DNA of 64,000 nt, taken from assembly GCF_001857965.1 (NCBI RefSeq), contig NZ_CP017774.1, positions 806,001-870,000 of the forward strand, given 5' to 3'. This DNA comes from Flavobacterium commune. Lineage in GTDB: Bacteria; Bacteroidota; Bacteroidia; Flavobacteriales; Flavobacteriaceae. Below the pieces are notes generated by a model. The model was not told the DNA's origin. It saw only the letters and a program-made list of their open reading frames with translations, and searched no databases. This document shows, in pieces, positions 48,701-56,638 of this stretch (its first letter is position 1; each line of letters begins with the position of its first letter). The translations under genes and the position numbers were made by a program.

Positions 48701-49972
48701 TTATTTTAGGGCTTTCACCATTACTTTATCAATCTTCACACCATCCATATCGATGACCTCCAATTCAAATCTGTGCCATATCAATTTTTCTCCTTGTTTT
48801 GGAATACGTGACAATTCGGTCATGATTAATCCGCTTACAGTTGTTACTTCATAATCGCTTAACAATTCGTCCAAATCAAAATAAGTCAAGAAATCATGTA
48901 ACGAATAATGTCCGTCAACTAACCAACTGCCATCTTCCCTTTCAATCAATTGGAAATCTTCTTTATAAAAATCAGATGCGTTACCCACCAATGCTTCCAG
49001 AATATCATTCAACGTGATTATCCCTTGAAAAACACCGTATTCGTCAGCAATAACAGCATAATGAATCCCTGTCTTTTTAAAGTTTTCCAATGCGTTATAA
49101 GCCGTTGTGTACTCCATTAAATAAGGCGGCTCTGTCATGATACTTTCCAATTTGAAATTTTCTTTCTCAATGGTAGCAAAAATATTTTTCAGACTCACCA
49201 CACCTACAATCTCATCAAAATTATCCTTATACACCGGATAAAAAGAATGTAATTCCTGAAGCATAAACTCTTTGACCTGACTTTTATTCGAATCTAATGG
49301 TAACATCACCACCGAATTTCTATGGGTCATCAACGAATTTACTTTACGGTCTCCAATATGAAAAACACGCTCCACAATATCCTGTTCAATCTCTTGAACT
49401 TCCCCTACCTCAGTTCCTTCCTTAATAATAGCTTTAATTTCTTCTTCAGTAACTTTCCCATCTGCCGTTGGTCTTATTTGAAGAACATTCAATAAAAACT
49501 CGGTCGAATGGGTCAACATCCAAATAAATGGAGCGGTAACAATCGAAACTATTTTCATTGGCATGGCAACTCCTTTTGCAATCGCTTCAGGATAATTCAA
49601 GCCAATTCTTTTGGGCAATAATTCACCTAATACTAATGAGAAAAAAGTCAATACTACCACCACAATTCCTACTGCGATAGAATGCGCTTGAGGTTTTAAA
49701 ATTGCAAAACCCGAAACAAAAACTTCTACATCAGTCGTAATCTTATCACCACTAAAAATACCGGTCAAAATTCCGATTAGCGTAATCCCAATTTGAACTG
49801 TTGACAGAAATTTATTTGGCGAATTAGCCAAATCCAGCGCTATTTGTGCACTATTATTTCCTTTTTTAGCAGAATTTTCCAGTCTTGATTTCCTTGCCGA
49901 AATCAATGCAATTTCGGACATCGAAAAAAGTCCGTTAAGTAAAATCAAAAAAAGAATTATAAATAGTTCCAT
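48701..49972 (-). CDS. CNNM/CorC-type membrane protein (hemolysin family, DUF21-CBS-CorC_HlyC)
   Basis: 423 aa. The N-terminal CNNM (DUF21) domain, about residues 1-180, has four membrane segments and starts LFIILFLILLNGLFSMSEIA. A CBS pair follows (about 200-325, with VNSLMTHRNSVVMLPLDSN and YAVIADEYGVFQGIITLNDI). The CorC_HlyC domain is at the end (ERLDGSWLVDGHYSLHDF-like). Relatives are linked to Mg2+ or Co2+ efflux; the hemolysin name is historical. Confidence 0.9.
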   Translation of the reverse strand: MELFIILFLILLNGLFSMSEIALISARKSRLENSAKKGNNSAQIALDLANSPNKFLSTVQIGITLIGILTGIFSGDKITTDVEVFVSGFAILKPQAHSIAVGIVVVVLTFFSLVLGELLPKRIGLNYPEAIAKGVAMPMKIVSIVTAPFIWMLTHSTEFLLNVLQIRPTADGKVTEEEIKAIIKEGTEVGEVQEIEQDIVERVFHIGDRKVNSLMTHRNSVVMLPLDSNKSQVKEFMLQELHSFYPVYKDNFDEIVGVVSLKNIFATIEKENFKLESIMTEPPYLMEYTTAYNALENFKKTGIHYAVIADEYGVFQGIITLNDILEALVGNASDFYKEDFQLIEREDGSWLVDGHYSLHDFLTYFDLDELLSDYEVTTVSGLIMTELSRIPKQGEKLIWHRFELEVIDMDGVKIDKVMVKALK

Positions 49973-49995
49973 TCAGTATGTTGCTAGTTTAAAAA

Positions 49996-50056
49996 TTTAA
50001 AGTTTAAGGTCGCTAAAATAACTCTAGCAACTTTAAACTTTAAACATCAAACATTT
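49996..50056. repeat. Inverted repeat and heptamer array after adk
   Basis: A 20-bp inverted repeat (49996-50015 with 50025-50044; 18 of 20 positions pair) lies between adk and the CNNM/CorC gene. Its right arm is part of four in-register 7-mers of AACTTTA/AACATCA type (50029-50056) that end 5 nt from the adk stop codon. It may act as a terminator, but no long T run follows. Confidence 0.6.
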
Positions 50057-50061
50057 TTTAT

Positions 50062-50634
50062 TTACAAATTGTCAATTACATTACTTAAACGCTCTGTAAT
50101 TTCAGCAATAGATCCAATACCGTTTACTGCATAAAATTTATTTTGCTCTTTATAAAATCCAATAAGAGGTGCTGTTTTCTCATTGTATTCCTGATATCTG
50201 TTACGAATTTTTTCTTCGTCCTGATCATCAGCTCTTCCAGAAGTTTTACCTCTTTCTAATAATCTGGCTACAAGAATTTCATCATCAGCTTCTAATGCAA
50301 TTGTAGCTGTAATTTTTTGATTTTTTGTAGTCAAAAAAGCATCCAAAGCTTCTGCCTGAGCAATTGTTCTAGGAAAACCATCAAATAAGAAACCTGCAGA
50401 ATCCGGATTAGCTTCCACTTCACTTTGCAACATTTTAATTGTCACTTCATCAGGAACTAATTCACCCTTATTGATATAGGTTTGCGCTAATTTTCCCAGT
50501 TCAGTTTCATTTTTGATATTAAATCTAAAAATATCACCTGTTGAAAGATGAGTCAAATTGTATTTCCCTTTTAAAAACTCTGCCTGAGTTCCTTTTCCTG
50601 CTCCTGGTTTCCCAAATAAAACAATGTTAGTCAT
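50062..50634 (-). CDS. adk: Adenylate kinase
   Basis: 190 aa, the short form lacking the extended LID insertion. The P-loop is FGKPGAGKGTQAEFL (residues 6-20). Further motifs are LSTGDIFRFNIK, GFLFDGFPRTIAQAEAL and LLERGKTSGRADDQDEEKI. It interconverts ATP plus AMP and two ADP. It lies 27 nt after hpt; in some Flavobacteriia these two are fused, but here they are separate genes. Confidence 0.96.
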   Translation of the reverse strand: MTNIVLFGKPGAGKGTQAEFLKGKYNLTHLSTGDIFRFNIKNETELGKLAQTYINKGELVPDEVTIKMLQSEVEANPDSAGFLFDGFPRTIAQAEALDAFLTTKNQKITATIALEADDEILVARLLERGKTSGRADDQDEEKIRNRYQEYNEKTAPLIGFYKEQNKFYAVNGIGSIAEITERLSNVIDNL

Positions 50635-50661
50635 AAACTTTTTTAATTTTTATTTAATGAT

Positions 50662-51192
50662 TTATTCTTTTAACTGATATACTTCCGGTAAATTCCTGCC
50701 TAAACCATCATAGTCCAAACCAAAACCTACTATAAATTTATTTGGAATCTGAATTCCAATATAATCAATTTTAACCTCTTTTTTATAAGCTTCAGGCTTA
50801 AAAAAAAGAGTCGCTATTTTAAAATGTTTCAAGTTTTGTTTCTTAAACAAAGCTTTCAACTCAACAATAGTGTGACCAGTATCGATAATATCTTCAATCA
50901 CCACAACCGAACGCCCCGTTAAATCCTGATTCAAACCGATTAATTCTTTCACCTTTTCAGTTGACGACAATCCGTTATAAGAAGCCATTTTCACAAAACT
51001 CACTTCGCATGGTTTTTTATAACTTTTTACAAAGTCGGAAACCACCATGAAAGAACCGTTCAAAACACCAACAAAAACCGGAATTTCATCAACAAAATCA
51101 TCTGCAATCTGAGCTGCCATTTTCTGGATAGCAAAGTCAATTTCTTCGGCAGAAATAAACGGAACAAATTGTTTATCGTGAAGTTGAATCAT
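50662..51192 (-). CDS. hpt: Hypoxanthine phosphoribosyltransferase
   Basis: 176 aa. The PRPP-binding signature is SVVVIEDIIDTGHTIVELK, with FVGVLNGSFMVVSDFVKSY before it and GFGLDYDGLGRNLPEV near the end. It salvages hypoxanthine and guanine to nucleotides. A -7 box TATCTTTG lies at 51217-51224, 24 nt before the ATG. It is divergent from the 51.3-kb gene and co-directional with adk. Confidence 0.93.
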   Translation of the reverse strand: MIQLHDKQFVPFISAEEIDFAIQKMAAQIADDFVDEIPVFVGVLNGSFMVVSDFVKSYKKPCEVSFVKMASYNGLSSTEKVKELIGLNQDLTGRSVVVIEDIIDTGHTIVELKALFKKQNLKHFKIATLFFKPEAYKKEVKIDYIGIQIPNKFIVGFGLDYDGLGRNLPEVYQLKE

Positions 51193-51292
51193 TATTTTTT
51201 ATTTTAAAATAATGCGCAAAGATAGGGATTTCGAAATTGAGTTTTACAATTGATTCTTAATTTGTATTTTTAATGCCATTTCTTACAAAACC

Positions 51293-51850
51293 ATGAGTGA
51301 ATTAGCCACAATTATTGCACAAACAACAGGATATAAAAACAGCCGACAAGCCGCTGCCAATTACATCATGAAACACACTGAACTGATGGATGATTTTATG
51401 CAAATTTGTTTCGAAAACACCAATCCTGACCATTACAAAGCCTGTTGGGTCATGGAATTGATTGCTTTAGAAAAACTGGATTCCTTTCAAAATTACCTGC
51501 CTTTAATTTGTTCTAAAAGCAAAACACTCTCTAATGAAAGTGCTATCAGACCACTTTCAAAAGTTATTTTTCTACTCATCGAAGCACATTATAAAACTCC
51601 GAAAAATGAAATTCATTTTACCGAAACCCAACGCCAAGAACTCATCGAAATTAATTTTGACTGGCTTATAACCGATACAAAAGTCGCTTCAAAAGTGTAT
51701 GCCATGCGTAGTTTGCTGCTTTTAGGAAAAGAATACCATTGGATTCATCCCGAATTGCAAACCATTTTAGCTAAGGATTTCAGCACGCATACTGCAGCTT
51801 ACAAATCGGTTTCTAAGCATATTTTGAAGAAAATAAACCATCAAAAATAA
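51293..51850 (+). CDS. Conserved helical protein of unknown function
   Basis: 185 aa, no signal peptide or membrane segment. It appears all-alpha, with a possible HEAT/ARM-like pattern (AANYIMKHTELMDDFMQICFE, VMELIALEKLDSFQNYLPLI, RPLSKVIFLLIEAHY). Relatives are sometimes labelled adenylosuccinate lyase in databases, but none of that enzyme's motifs is visible. It is followed 33 nt later by a toxin-antitoxin pair with its own promoter. Confidence 0.75.
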   Translation: MSELATIIAQTTGYKNSRQAAANYIMKHTELMDDFMQICFENTNPDHYKACWVMELIALEKLDSFQNYLPLICSKSKTLSNESAIRPLSKVIFLLIEAHYKTPKNEIHFTETQRQELIEINFDWLITDTKVASKVYAMRSLLLLGKEYHWIHPELQTILAKDFSTHTAAYKSVSKHILKKINHQK

Positions 51851-51854
51851 TTAT

Positions 51855-51881
51855 TACGTACATTTGTAAAAAATATACGTA
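51855..51881 (+). promoter_or_regulatory. Toxin-antitoxin promoter with two TACGTA palindromes
   Basis: A perfect -7 box TACATTTG (51859-51866) lies 17 nt before the antitoxin ATG. The hexamer palindrome TACGTA occurs at 51855-51860 and 51876-51881, exactly 21 bp apart, i.e. two helical turns, on either side of the -7 box. This is a plausible operator for a dimeric ribbon-helix-helix antitoxin. Confidence 0.5.
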
Positions 51882-51883
51882 TC

Positions 51884-52132
51884 ATGAACACTAAGCTCAC
51901 TTTATCGTTAGAAAAAGAAGTCATAGAACAGGCAAAATCCTATGCTAAAAAAACGGGCAGAAGTTTATCTGAACTAGTGGAAAGTTATTTTAAAAATCTG
52001 ACTGAAAAAACAGAAAAAGAAGACGATATTCATCCGAAAGTTAAAAAATTGATTGGAAGAATCACTCTTCCAGAAGATTTTGATGAGAATAAAGCAAGGG
52101 ATGACTACTATAAAGAGAAATATGGTATTTAA
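51884..52132 (+). CDS. Antitoxin, ribbon-helix-helix type (DUF6364-like)
   Basis: 82 aa. The N-terminal MNTKLTLSLEKEVIEQAKSY followed by AKKTGRSLSELVESYFKNL is a ribbon-helix-helix fold: a short strand, then two helices. The charged C-terminal part (EKEDDIHPKVKKLIGRITLP) is the likely toxin-binding tail. Its stop codon overlaps the PIN toxin start by 11 nt. It probably neutralises the toxin and represses its own promoter. Confidence 0.85.
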   Translation: MNTKLTLSLEKEVIEQAKSYAKKTGRSLSELVESYFKNLTEKTEKEDDIHPKVKKLIGRITLPEDFDENKARDDYYKEKYGI

Positions 52133-52550
52133 TCAGATTTTTTTAGATACCAATATTTTAGTAGATATTGTCGCCAATAGAAAACCTTTTTCTAAGGATG
52201 CAATCGAAATTTTCGATCATTGTCAGAGAAAAAAAATCAAAATGTATTCGACTTCCATTTCAATTGCCAACTTACATTATATAGCAAAAAAAATTGTTGA
52301 CGAAAAAGAACTTCGATCTATTATTGACGATTTACTAGACACTATTTCTATAATTCCAATTACGGAAACTATTTTGAGAAAAAGTCTAAAATCGAGTCAT
52401 AAAGATTTTGAAGACGCCATTCAAATTACCGCTGCGCAATCCATTCACAACATGGACTGCATTGTTACAAGAGATTTAAAAGATTTTAAAAATTCGGAAA
52501 TTAAGGTTTTCACACCTGATGAATTTTTAACTAAAACAACAATATTATAA
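52122..52550 (+). CDS. PIN-domain toxin (VapC-like ribonuclease)
   Basis: 142 aa from the ATG at 52122, which overlaps the antitoxin stop by 11 nt. The longer frame from 52053 is antitoxin DNA read in another phase. PIN residues visible are Asp9 in IFLDTNILVD, the FEDAIQITAA acidic pair (Glu97, Asp98) and Asp118 in CIVTRDLKDF. These would bind Mg2+ for endoribonuclease activity. The RNA target is unknown. Confidence 0.87.
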   Translation: MVFNQIFLDTNILVDIVANRKPFSKDAIEIFDHCQRKKIKMYSTSISIANLHYIAKKIVDEKELRSIIDDLLDTISIIPITETILRKSLKSSHKDFEDAIQITAAQSIHNMDCIVTRDLKDFKNSEIKVFTPDEFLTKTTIL

Positions 52551-52562
52551 TTATTTTACAAG

Positions 52563-53714
52563 ATGAATTATTTTTCTTCTGATTTTAAATTAGGAATTCT
52601 GGGAGGCGGACAATTGGGAAAAATGCTCTTATTCGATACTAGAAAATTCGACATACAAACTTACGTTTTGGATCCAAGCGATGAGGCTCCCAGCCGAATG
52701 GCTTGCAACCAATTTTTTAAAGGCGATTTAATGGATTTTGACACCGTTTATCAATTTGGTAAAAAGGTCGACGTACTTACTTTCGAAATCGAATTGGTTA
52801 ATTTAGAAGCTTTAGAAAAACTGGAAGACGAAGGTCTAAAAGTATATCCTTCTCCAAAAACACTGAGAAAGATTCAGAATAAAGGAACTCAAAAAGATTT
52901 CTACACAGAGCATTCCATCCCTACAGCAGCCTACAAACGCTTTAATGATTTAAAAAGTCTTGTGGTGCAAATTTTAGATTCTAAGCTAAAAATGCCTTTT
53001 GTATGGAAATGCACTGAATTTGGATATGACGGTAATGGAGTAAAAATCATCCGTGAAATTGCTGATTTAGATCATCTTCCTAATGTAGAATGTATTGCCG
53101 AAGAAATGGTTCCGTTCAAAAATGAGTTGGCAGTTATCGTTTGTCGCAATCCATCGGGAGAAATCAAAACTTACCCTGTGGTCGAAATGGAATTTCATCC
53201 CGAAGCTAACCAGGTAGAATATGTAATTTGTCCTGCACGAATAGACGAAAAAGTAGCCGAAAAAGCCCGAGCTATTGCATTGAATGTTTCTCAAAACTTC
53301 AATCATGTTGGACTTTTAGCTGTCGAAATGTTCCAAACGCATGACGACCAAATTATAGTAAATGAGGTTGCTCCTCGCCCACACAATTCAGGACACTATT
53401 CTATCGAGGCAAGTTACACCTCTCAATTCGAAAACCATTTACGTGCTATTTTAGATTTACCTCTTGGAAATACAGATAGTAAAGTGGCCGGGATTATGGT
53501 AAATTTAGTAGGCGAAGAAGGTTTTTCAGGAAATGTAGTATACAAAAACATCGAGAAAATATTAGGATGGTACGGCGTTACGCCACACATCTACGGTAAA
53601 AAAGAAACGCGTCCTTTTAGAAAAATGGGACACGTAACCATTGTAAACGAAAACATGACCGAAGCAAGAAAAATTGCCGAGGATGTAAAGAATACGATTA
53701 GAGTAATTGCATAA
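52563..53714 (+). CDS. purK: 5-(Carboxyamino)imidazole ribonucleotide synthase
   Basis: 383 aa, an ATP-grasp enzyme. It starts with LGILGGGQLGKMLLFDTRKF (N-terminal nucleotide-binding). ATP-grasp residues are in FVWKCTEFGYDGNGVKII and GLLAVEMFQT, with VNEVAPRPHNSGHYSIEASY. It converts AIR and bicarbonate to N5-CAIR using ATP in purine synthesis. It is separated from purE by an unusual 71-aa membrane protein gene. Confidence 0.97.
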   Translation: MNYFSSDFKLGILGGGQLGKMLLFDTRKFDIQTYVLDPSDEAPSRMACNQFFKGDLMDFDTVYQFGKKVDVLTFEIELVNLEALEKLEDEGLKVYPSPKTLRKIQNKGTQKDFYTEHSIPTAAYKRFNDLKSLVVQILDSKLKMPFVWKCTEFGYDGNGVKIIREIADLDHLPNVECIAEEMVPFKNELAVIVCRNPSGEIKTYPVVEMEFHPEANQVEYVICPARIDEKVAEKARAIALNVSQNFNHVGLLAVEMFQTHDDQIIVNEVAPRPHNSGHYSIEASYTSQFENHLRAILDLPLGNTDSKVAGIMVNLVGEEGFSGNVVYKNIEKILGWYGVTPHIYGKKETRPFRKMGHVTIVNENMTEARKIAEDVKNTIRVIA

Positions 53715-53930
53715 ATGGATATACTAGATTTTATAATAAATTTATTAAATCTTACTGATTCAGAAAATCTTGTAAAGAAAAATTGGAATGTTTTCTCTGA
53801 TAAAAATGAATATTTAGGAGAAAGAATAATTAGCTTTTTTGCAGTTATTTTATTAATTGCAGTTTATCTATTTCTAATAGCACTTACATTATACATAATC
53901 TATTATTTATTTTTAAATAAAAAACAATAA
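53715..53930 (+). CDS. Small membrane protein between purK and purE
   Basis: 71 aa. It begins at the base after the purK stop codon and ends 6 nt before purE, so is fully embedded in the operon. One membrane segment is clear (FFAVILLIAVYLFLIALTLYIIYYLFLNK, in type). The N-terminal half is polar (NLLNLTDSENLVKKNWNVF). No family is recognised. It may be a recent insertion or a genuine small partner. Confidence 0.6.
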   Translation: MDILDFIINLLNLTDSENLVKKNWNVFSDKNEYLGERIISFFAVILLIAVYLFLIALTLYIIYYLFLNKKQ

Positions 53931-53936
53931 AAACAA

Positions 53937-54422
53937 ATGAGCAAAGTAGCCGTAATCATGGGAAGTATCTCTGACATGCCAGTCATGCAGGAAGCCATCA
54001 ACATATTAAAAGAATTTGGAATCGAAACAGAAGTAGATATTGTTTCGGCACACAGAACACCTGAGAAATTATTCGATTTTAGTAATAATGCGCATCAAAG
54101 AGGAATTTCGGTAATTATTGCCGGTGCCGGAGGTGCGGCTCATTTACCAGGAATGGTTGCTTCGATGTCACCGCTTCCTGTAATTGGGGTTCCTGTAAAA
54201 TCAAGCAATTCTATTGATGGCTGGGATTCTGTTTTATCTATTTTACAAATGCCGGGCGGTGTTCCAGTAGCTACTGTTGCCTTAAACGGAGCAAAAAATG
54301 CCGGAATCTTAGCGGCACAAATCATCGGAAGTGCTGATGCTACAGTTTTAAACAAAATCATTGACTATAAAGAAAACTTAAAAGAAGCTGTAATTAAAGC
54401 TTCTGAAAGCTTAAAGAAATAA
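53937..54422 (+). CDS. purE: N5-carboxyaminoimidazole ribonucleotide mutase
   Basis: 161 aa. The class I PurE motifs are MGSISDMPVMQEAINIL, VDIVSAHRTPEKLFDF, IAGAGGAAHLPGMVASMSPL and GVPVKSSNSIDGWDSVLS. It moves the carboxyl group of N5-CAIR to give CAIR, the step after PurK. Together they replace one-step AIR carboxylation. Confidence 0.97.
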   Translation: MSKVAVIMGSISDMPVMQEAINILKEFGIETEVDIVSAHRTPEKLFDFSNNAHQRGISVIIAGAGGAAHLPGMVASMSPLPVIGVPVKSSNSIDGWDSVLSILQMPGGVPVATVALNGAKNAGILAAQIIGSADATVLNKIIDYKENLKEAVIKASESLKK

Positions 54423-54436
54423 AATAATTTAACGGA

Positions 54437-54504
54437 GATTCGCAAAGAAAACACAGAGACTCGCAAAACATTTAGCGTCTCTTCGCGTGTTCTCTTTGCG
54501 AATC
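54437..54504. repeat. Long nested inverted repeat between purE and the M3 peptidase gene
   Basis: An 18-nt arm GATTCGCAAAGAAAACAC (54437-54454) pairs with its inverted copy at 54487-54504 with one mismatch. Inside, AGAGAC (54455-54460) pairs with GTCTCT (54477-54482). The words TTCGCAAAG recur. No T run follows, so it is more like a dispersed repeat than a terminator. Confidence 0.75.
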
Positions 54505-54526
54505 TTTGCGTAACAAAACAATCCAC

Positions 54527-56554
54527 ATGAGCATTCTAACAAAACATTTCGATACCAAACACAACACCGCTCCTTTTTCGCAAATTAAAAACGAAGATTA
54601 TTTCCCTGCTTTTCAGGAAGGAATTGCTTTGGCGAAAGCCGAAATCGATGCGATTGTAAATAATCCTGAAGCACCCACTTTTGCAAACACTATCGAAGCG
54701 ATGGATTATTCGGGAGCTATTCTTGATAGAATTTCGAGTATTTTCTTCAATCTAAATTCGGCTGAAACCAGTGACGAAATGCAAAAAATTGCGCAGGAAG
54801 TTTCGCCTTTGTTGTCAGAATTCGGGAACGACATTACGCTAAACGCCGATTTGTTTGCACGTGTAAAAGCAGTTTATGAACAAAAAGACACGTTGAATTT
54901 AAATACAGAACAGGCTACGCTTTTAGACAAAAAATACAAGAGTTTTTCCAGAAACGGAGCCAATTTATCTGAAGAAAAGAAAAGCGAATTACGTGAAATT
55001 GACAAAGAATTATCGAAATTAAGTTTACAATTTGGCGAAAATGTATTGGCTGAAACCAATGCTTTTCAGCTACACCTAACTGATGAAAAAGATTTAGCCG
55101 GTTTACCCGAAGGCACCATCGAAGCAGCTCGCTCTTTGGCGAAAAGCGAAGAAAAAGAAGGCTGGATTTTCACCTTAGATCATCCAAGTTATCTTCCGTT
55201 TATGACGTATGCCGATAATCGCGAATTGCGTAAAAAAATGGCAATTGCTTTTGGTTCAAAAGGTTTTCAAAATAACGAATATGACAATCAGGAAATTGTT
55301 TTAAAAATTGTAAAACTACGCCAGCAAAGAGCCAATTTATTAGGGTACCAAACCCATGCCCATTTTGTTCTGGAAGAACGCATGGCTGAAAGTCCTGAAA
55401 AAGTAATGGCTTTTGAAAATGATTTATTGGCGAAAGCCAAACCTGCTGCACAAAAAGAATTTGCTCAACTAACCGAATTTGCAAAAAAACTGGACGGCAT
55501 CGAGCAATTGGAAAAATGGGATGGCGCTTACTATTCAGAGAAATTAAAACAGCAGCTTTTTAATTTAGACGACGAAAAATTAAAACCTTATTTTCAGTTA
55601 GAAAAAGTACTTAACGGTGCTTTTGTAATCGCCGGGAAATTATACGGACTCACTTTTACCGAAGTATTTGACATTGACAAATACCACGATGAAGTGATGA
55701 CTTATGAAGTTAGAGACGAAAACAATAATTTGGTCTCCATATTCTACGCCGACTTTTTCCCAAGAAAAGGAAAACGAAACGGTGCCTGGATGACTTCATT
55801 CAAATCACAATATGTTAAAGACAGCGTGAACGAAAGACCACATATTTCGAATGTTTGCAATTTTACAAAACCTACCGAAACCAAACCATCATTATTAACT
55901 TTTAATGAAGTAACGACTTTATTTCACGAATTTGGTCACGGTTTACACGGAATGTTAGCCAACACAACTTATCCAAGTTTATCTGGAACTTCGGTATTTT
56001 GGGACTTTGTGGAATTGCCAAGTCAGGTGATGGAAAACTGGTGTTACGAACCGGAAGCCTTAGCTTTATTTGCCACTCACTACCAAACCGGAGAAGTAAT
56101 TCCGATGGAATATGTAGAAAAAATCAAAGAAAGCGCGAGTTTCCAGGAAGGTTTGGCTACTTTGCGTCAGTTGAGTTTTGGATTACTAGACATGGCTTGG
56201 CACGGACAAGACCCGACTAATATTACCGATTTAAAAGCTTTTGAAACCGAGCAATTTGCTAATACTCAATTGTATCCGGATGTAAAAGAAAATGCCATGA
56301 GTACCGCTTTTTCGCATATTTTCCAAGGCGGTTATTCATCAGGATATTACAGTTATAAATGGGCTGAAGTTTTGGATGCTGATGCTTTCGAATATTTCAA
56401 AGAAAATGGCATTTTTAACAAAGAAGTGGCAACTAAATTTAAAGACAATGTACTTTCTAAAGGCGGTACCGAAAACCCGATGACTCTATACAAACGCTTT
56501 AGAGGTCAGGAACCAAAACCTGAGGCTTTGTTAAAAAGAGCGGGATTGATTTAA
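54527..56554 (+). CDS. M3-family metallopeptidase (peptidyl-dipeptidase Dcp/oligopeptidase A type)
   Basis: 675 aa from the ATG at 54527 (MSILTKHFDTKHNTAPFSQI). The zinc motif HEFGH lies in TLFHEFGHGLHGMLANTTYP near residue 467, and the second glutamate ligand is in the WDFVELPSQVMENW helix. The length and the C-terminal SHIFQGGYSSGYYSYKWAEV fit M3A enzymes. It is cytoplasmic (no signal peptide) and degrades short peptides. It is followed by a terminator. Confidence 0.93.
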   Translation: MSILTKHFDTKHNTAPFSQIKNEDYFPAFQEGIALAKAEIDAIVNNPEAPTFANTIEAMDYSGAILDRISSIFFNLNSAETSDEMQKIAQEVSPLLSEFGNDITLNADLFARVKAVYEQKDTLNLNTEQATLLDKKYKSFSRNGANLSEEKKSELREIDKELSKLSLQFGENVLAETNAFQLHLTDEKDLAGLPEGTIEAARSLAKSEEKEGWIFTLDHPSYLPFMTYADNRELRKKMAIAFGSKGFQNNEYDNQEIVLKIVKLRQQRANLLGYQTHAHFVLEERMAESPEKVMAFENDLLAKAKPAAQKEFAQLTEFAKKLDGIEQLEKWDGAYYSEKLKQQLFNLDDEKLKPYFQLEKVLNGAFVIAGKLYGLTFTEVFDIDKYHDEVMTYEVRDENNNLVSIFYADFFPRKGKRNGAWMTSFKSQYVKDSVNERPHISNVCNFTKPTETKPSLLTFNEVTTLFHEFGHGLHGMLANTTYPSLSGTSVFWDFVELPSQVMENWCYEPEALALFATHYQTGEVIPMEYVEKIKESASFQEGLATLRQLSFGLLDMAWHGQDPTNITDLKAFETEQFANTQLYPDVKENAMSTAFSHIFQGGYSSGYYSYKWAEVLDADAFEYFKENGIFNKEVATKFKDNVLSKGGTENPMTLYKRFRGQEPKPEALLKRAGLI

Positions 56555-56589
56555 AGATTACAGAACCTAGATTTCAGAATACAGATAAA

Positions 56590-56618
56590 AACCGAAGCGT
56601 TATTGCTTCGGTTTTTTT
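56590..56618 (+). terminator. Terminator after the M3 peptidase gene (also used by antiporter side)
   Basis: AACCGAAGC pairs perfectly with GCTTCGGTT around GTTATT, followed by seven T. The same 20-nt core recurs 3.8 kb away at 60394-60413. Confidence 0.88.
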
Positions 56619-56638
56619 ATATCTATTTTGCACTAATT

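Noticed and set aside
50062-51192. hpt-adk gene fusion
   Set aside because: Each has its own start and stop codons with a 27-nt gap.
52053-52121. Longer start for the PIN toxin
   Set aside because: It is the antitoxin coding sequence read in another frame; the ATG at 52122 gives a standard PIN N-terminus.
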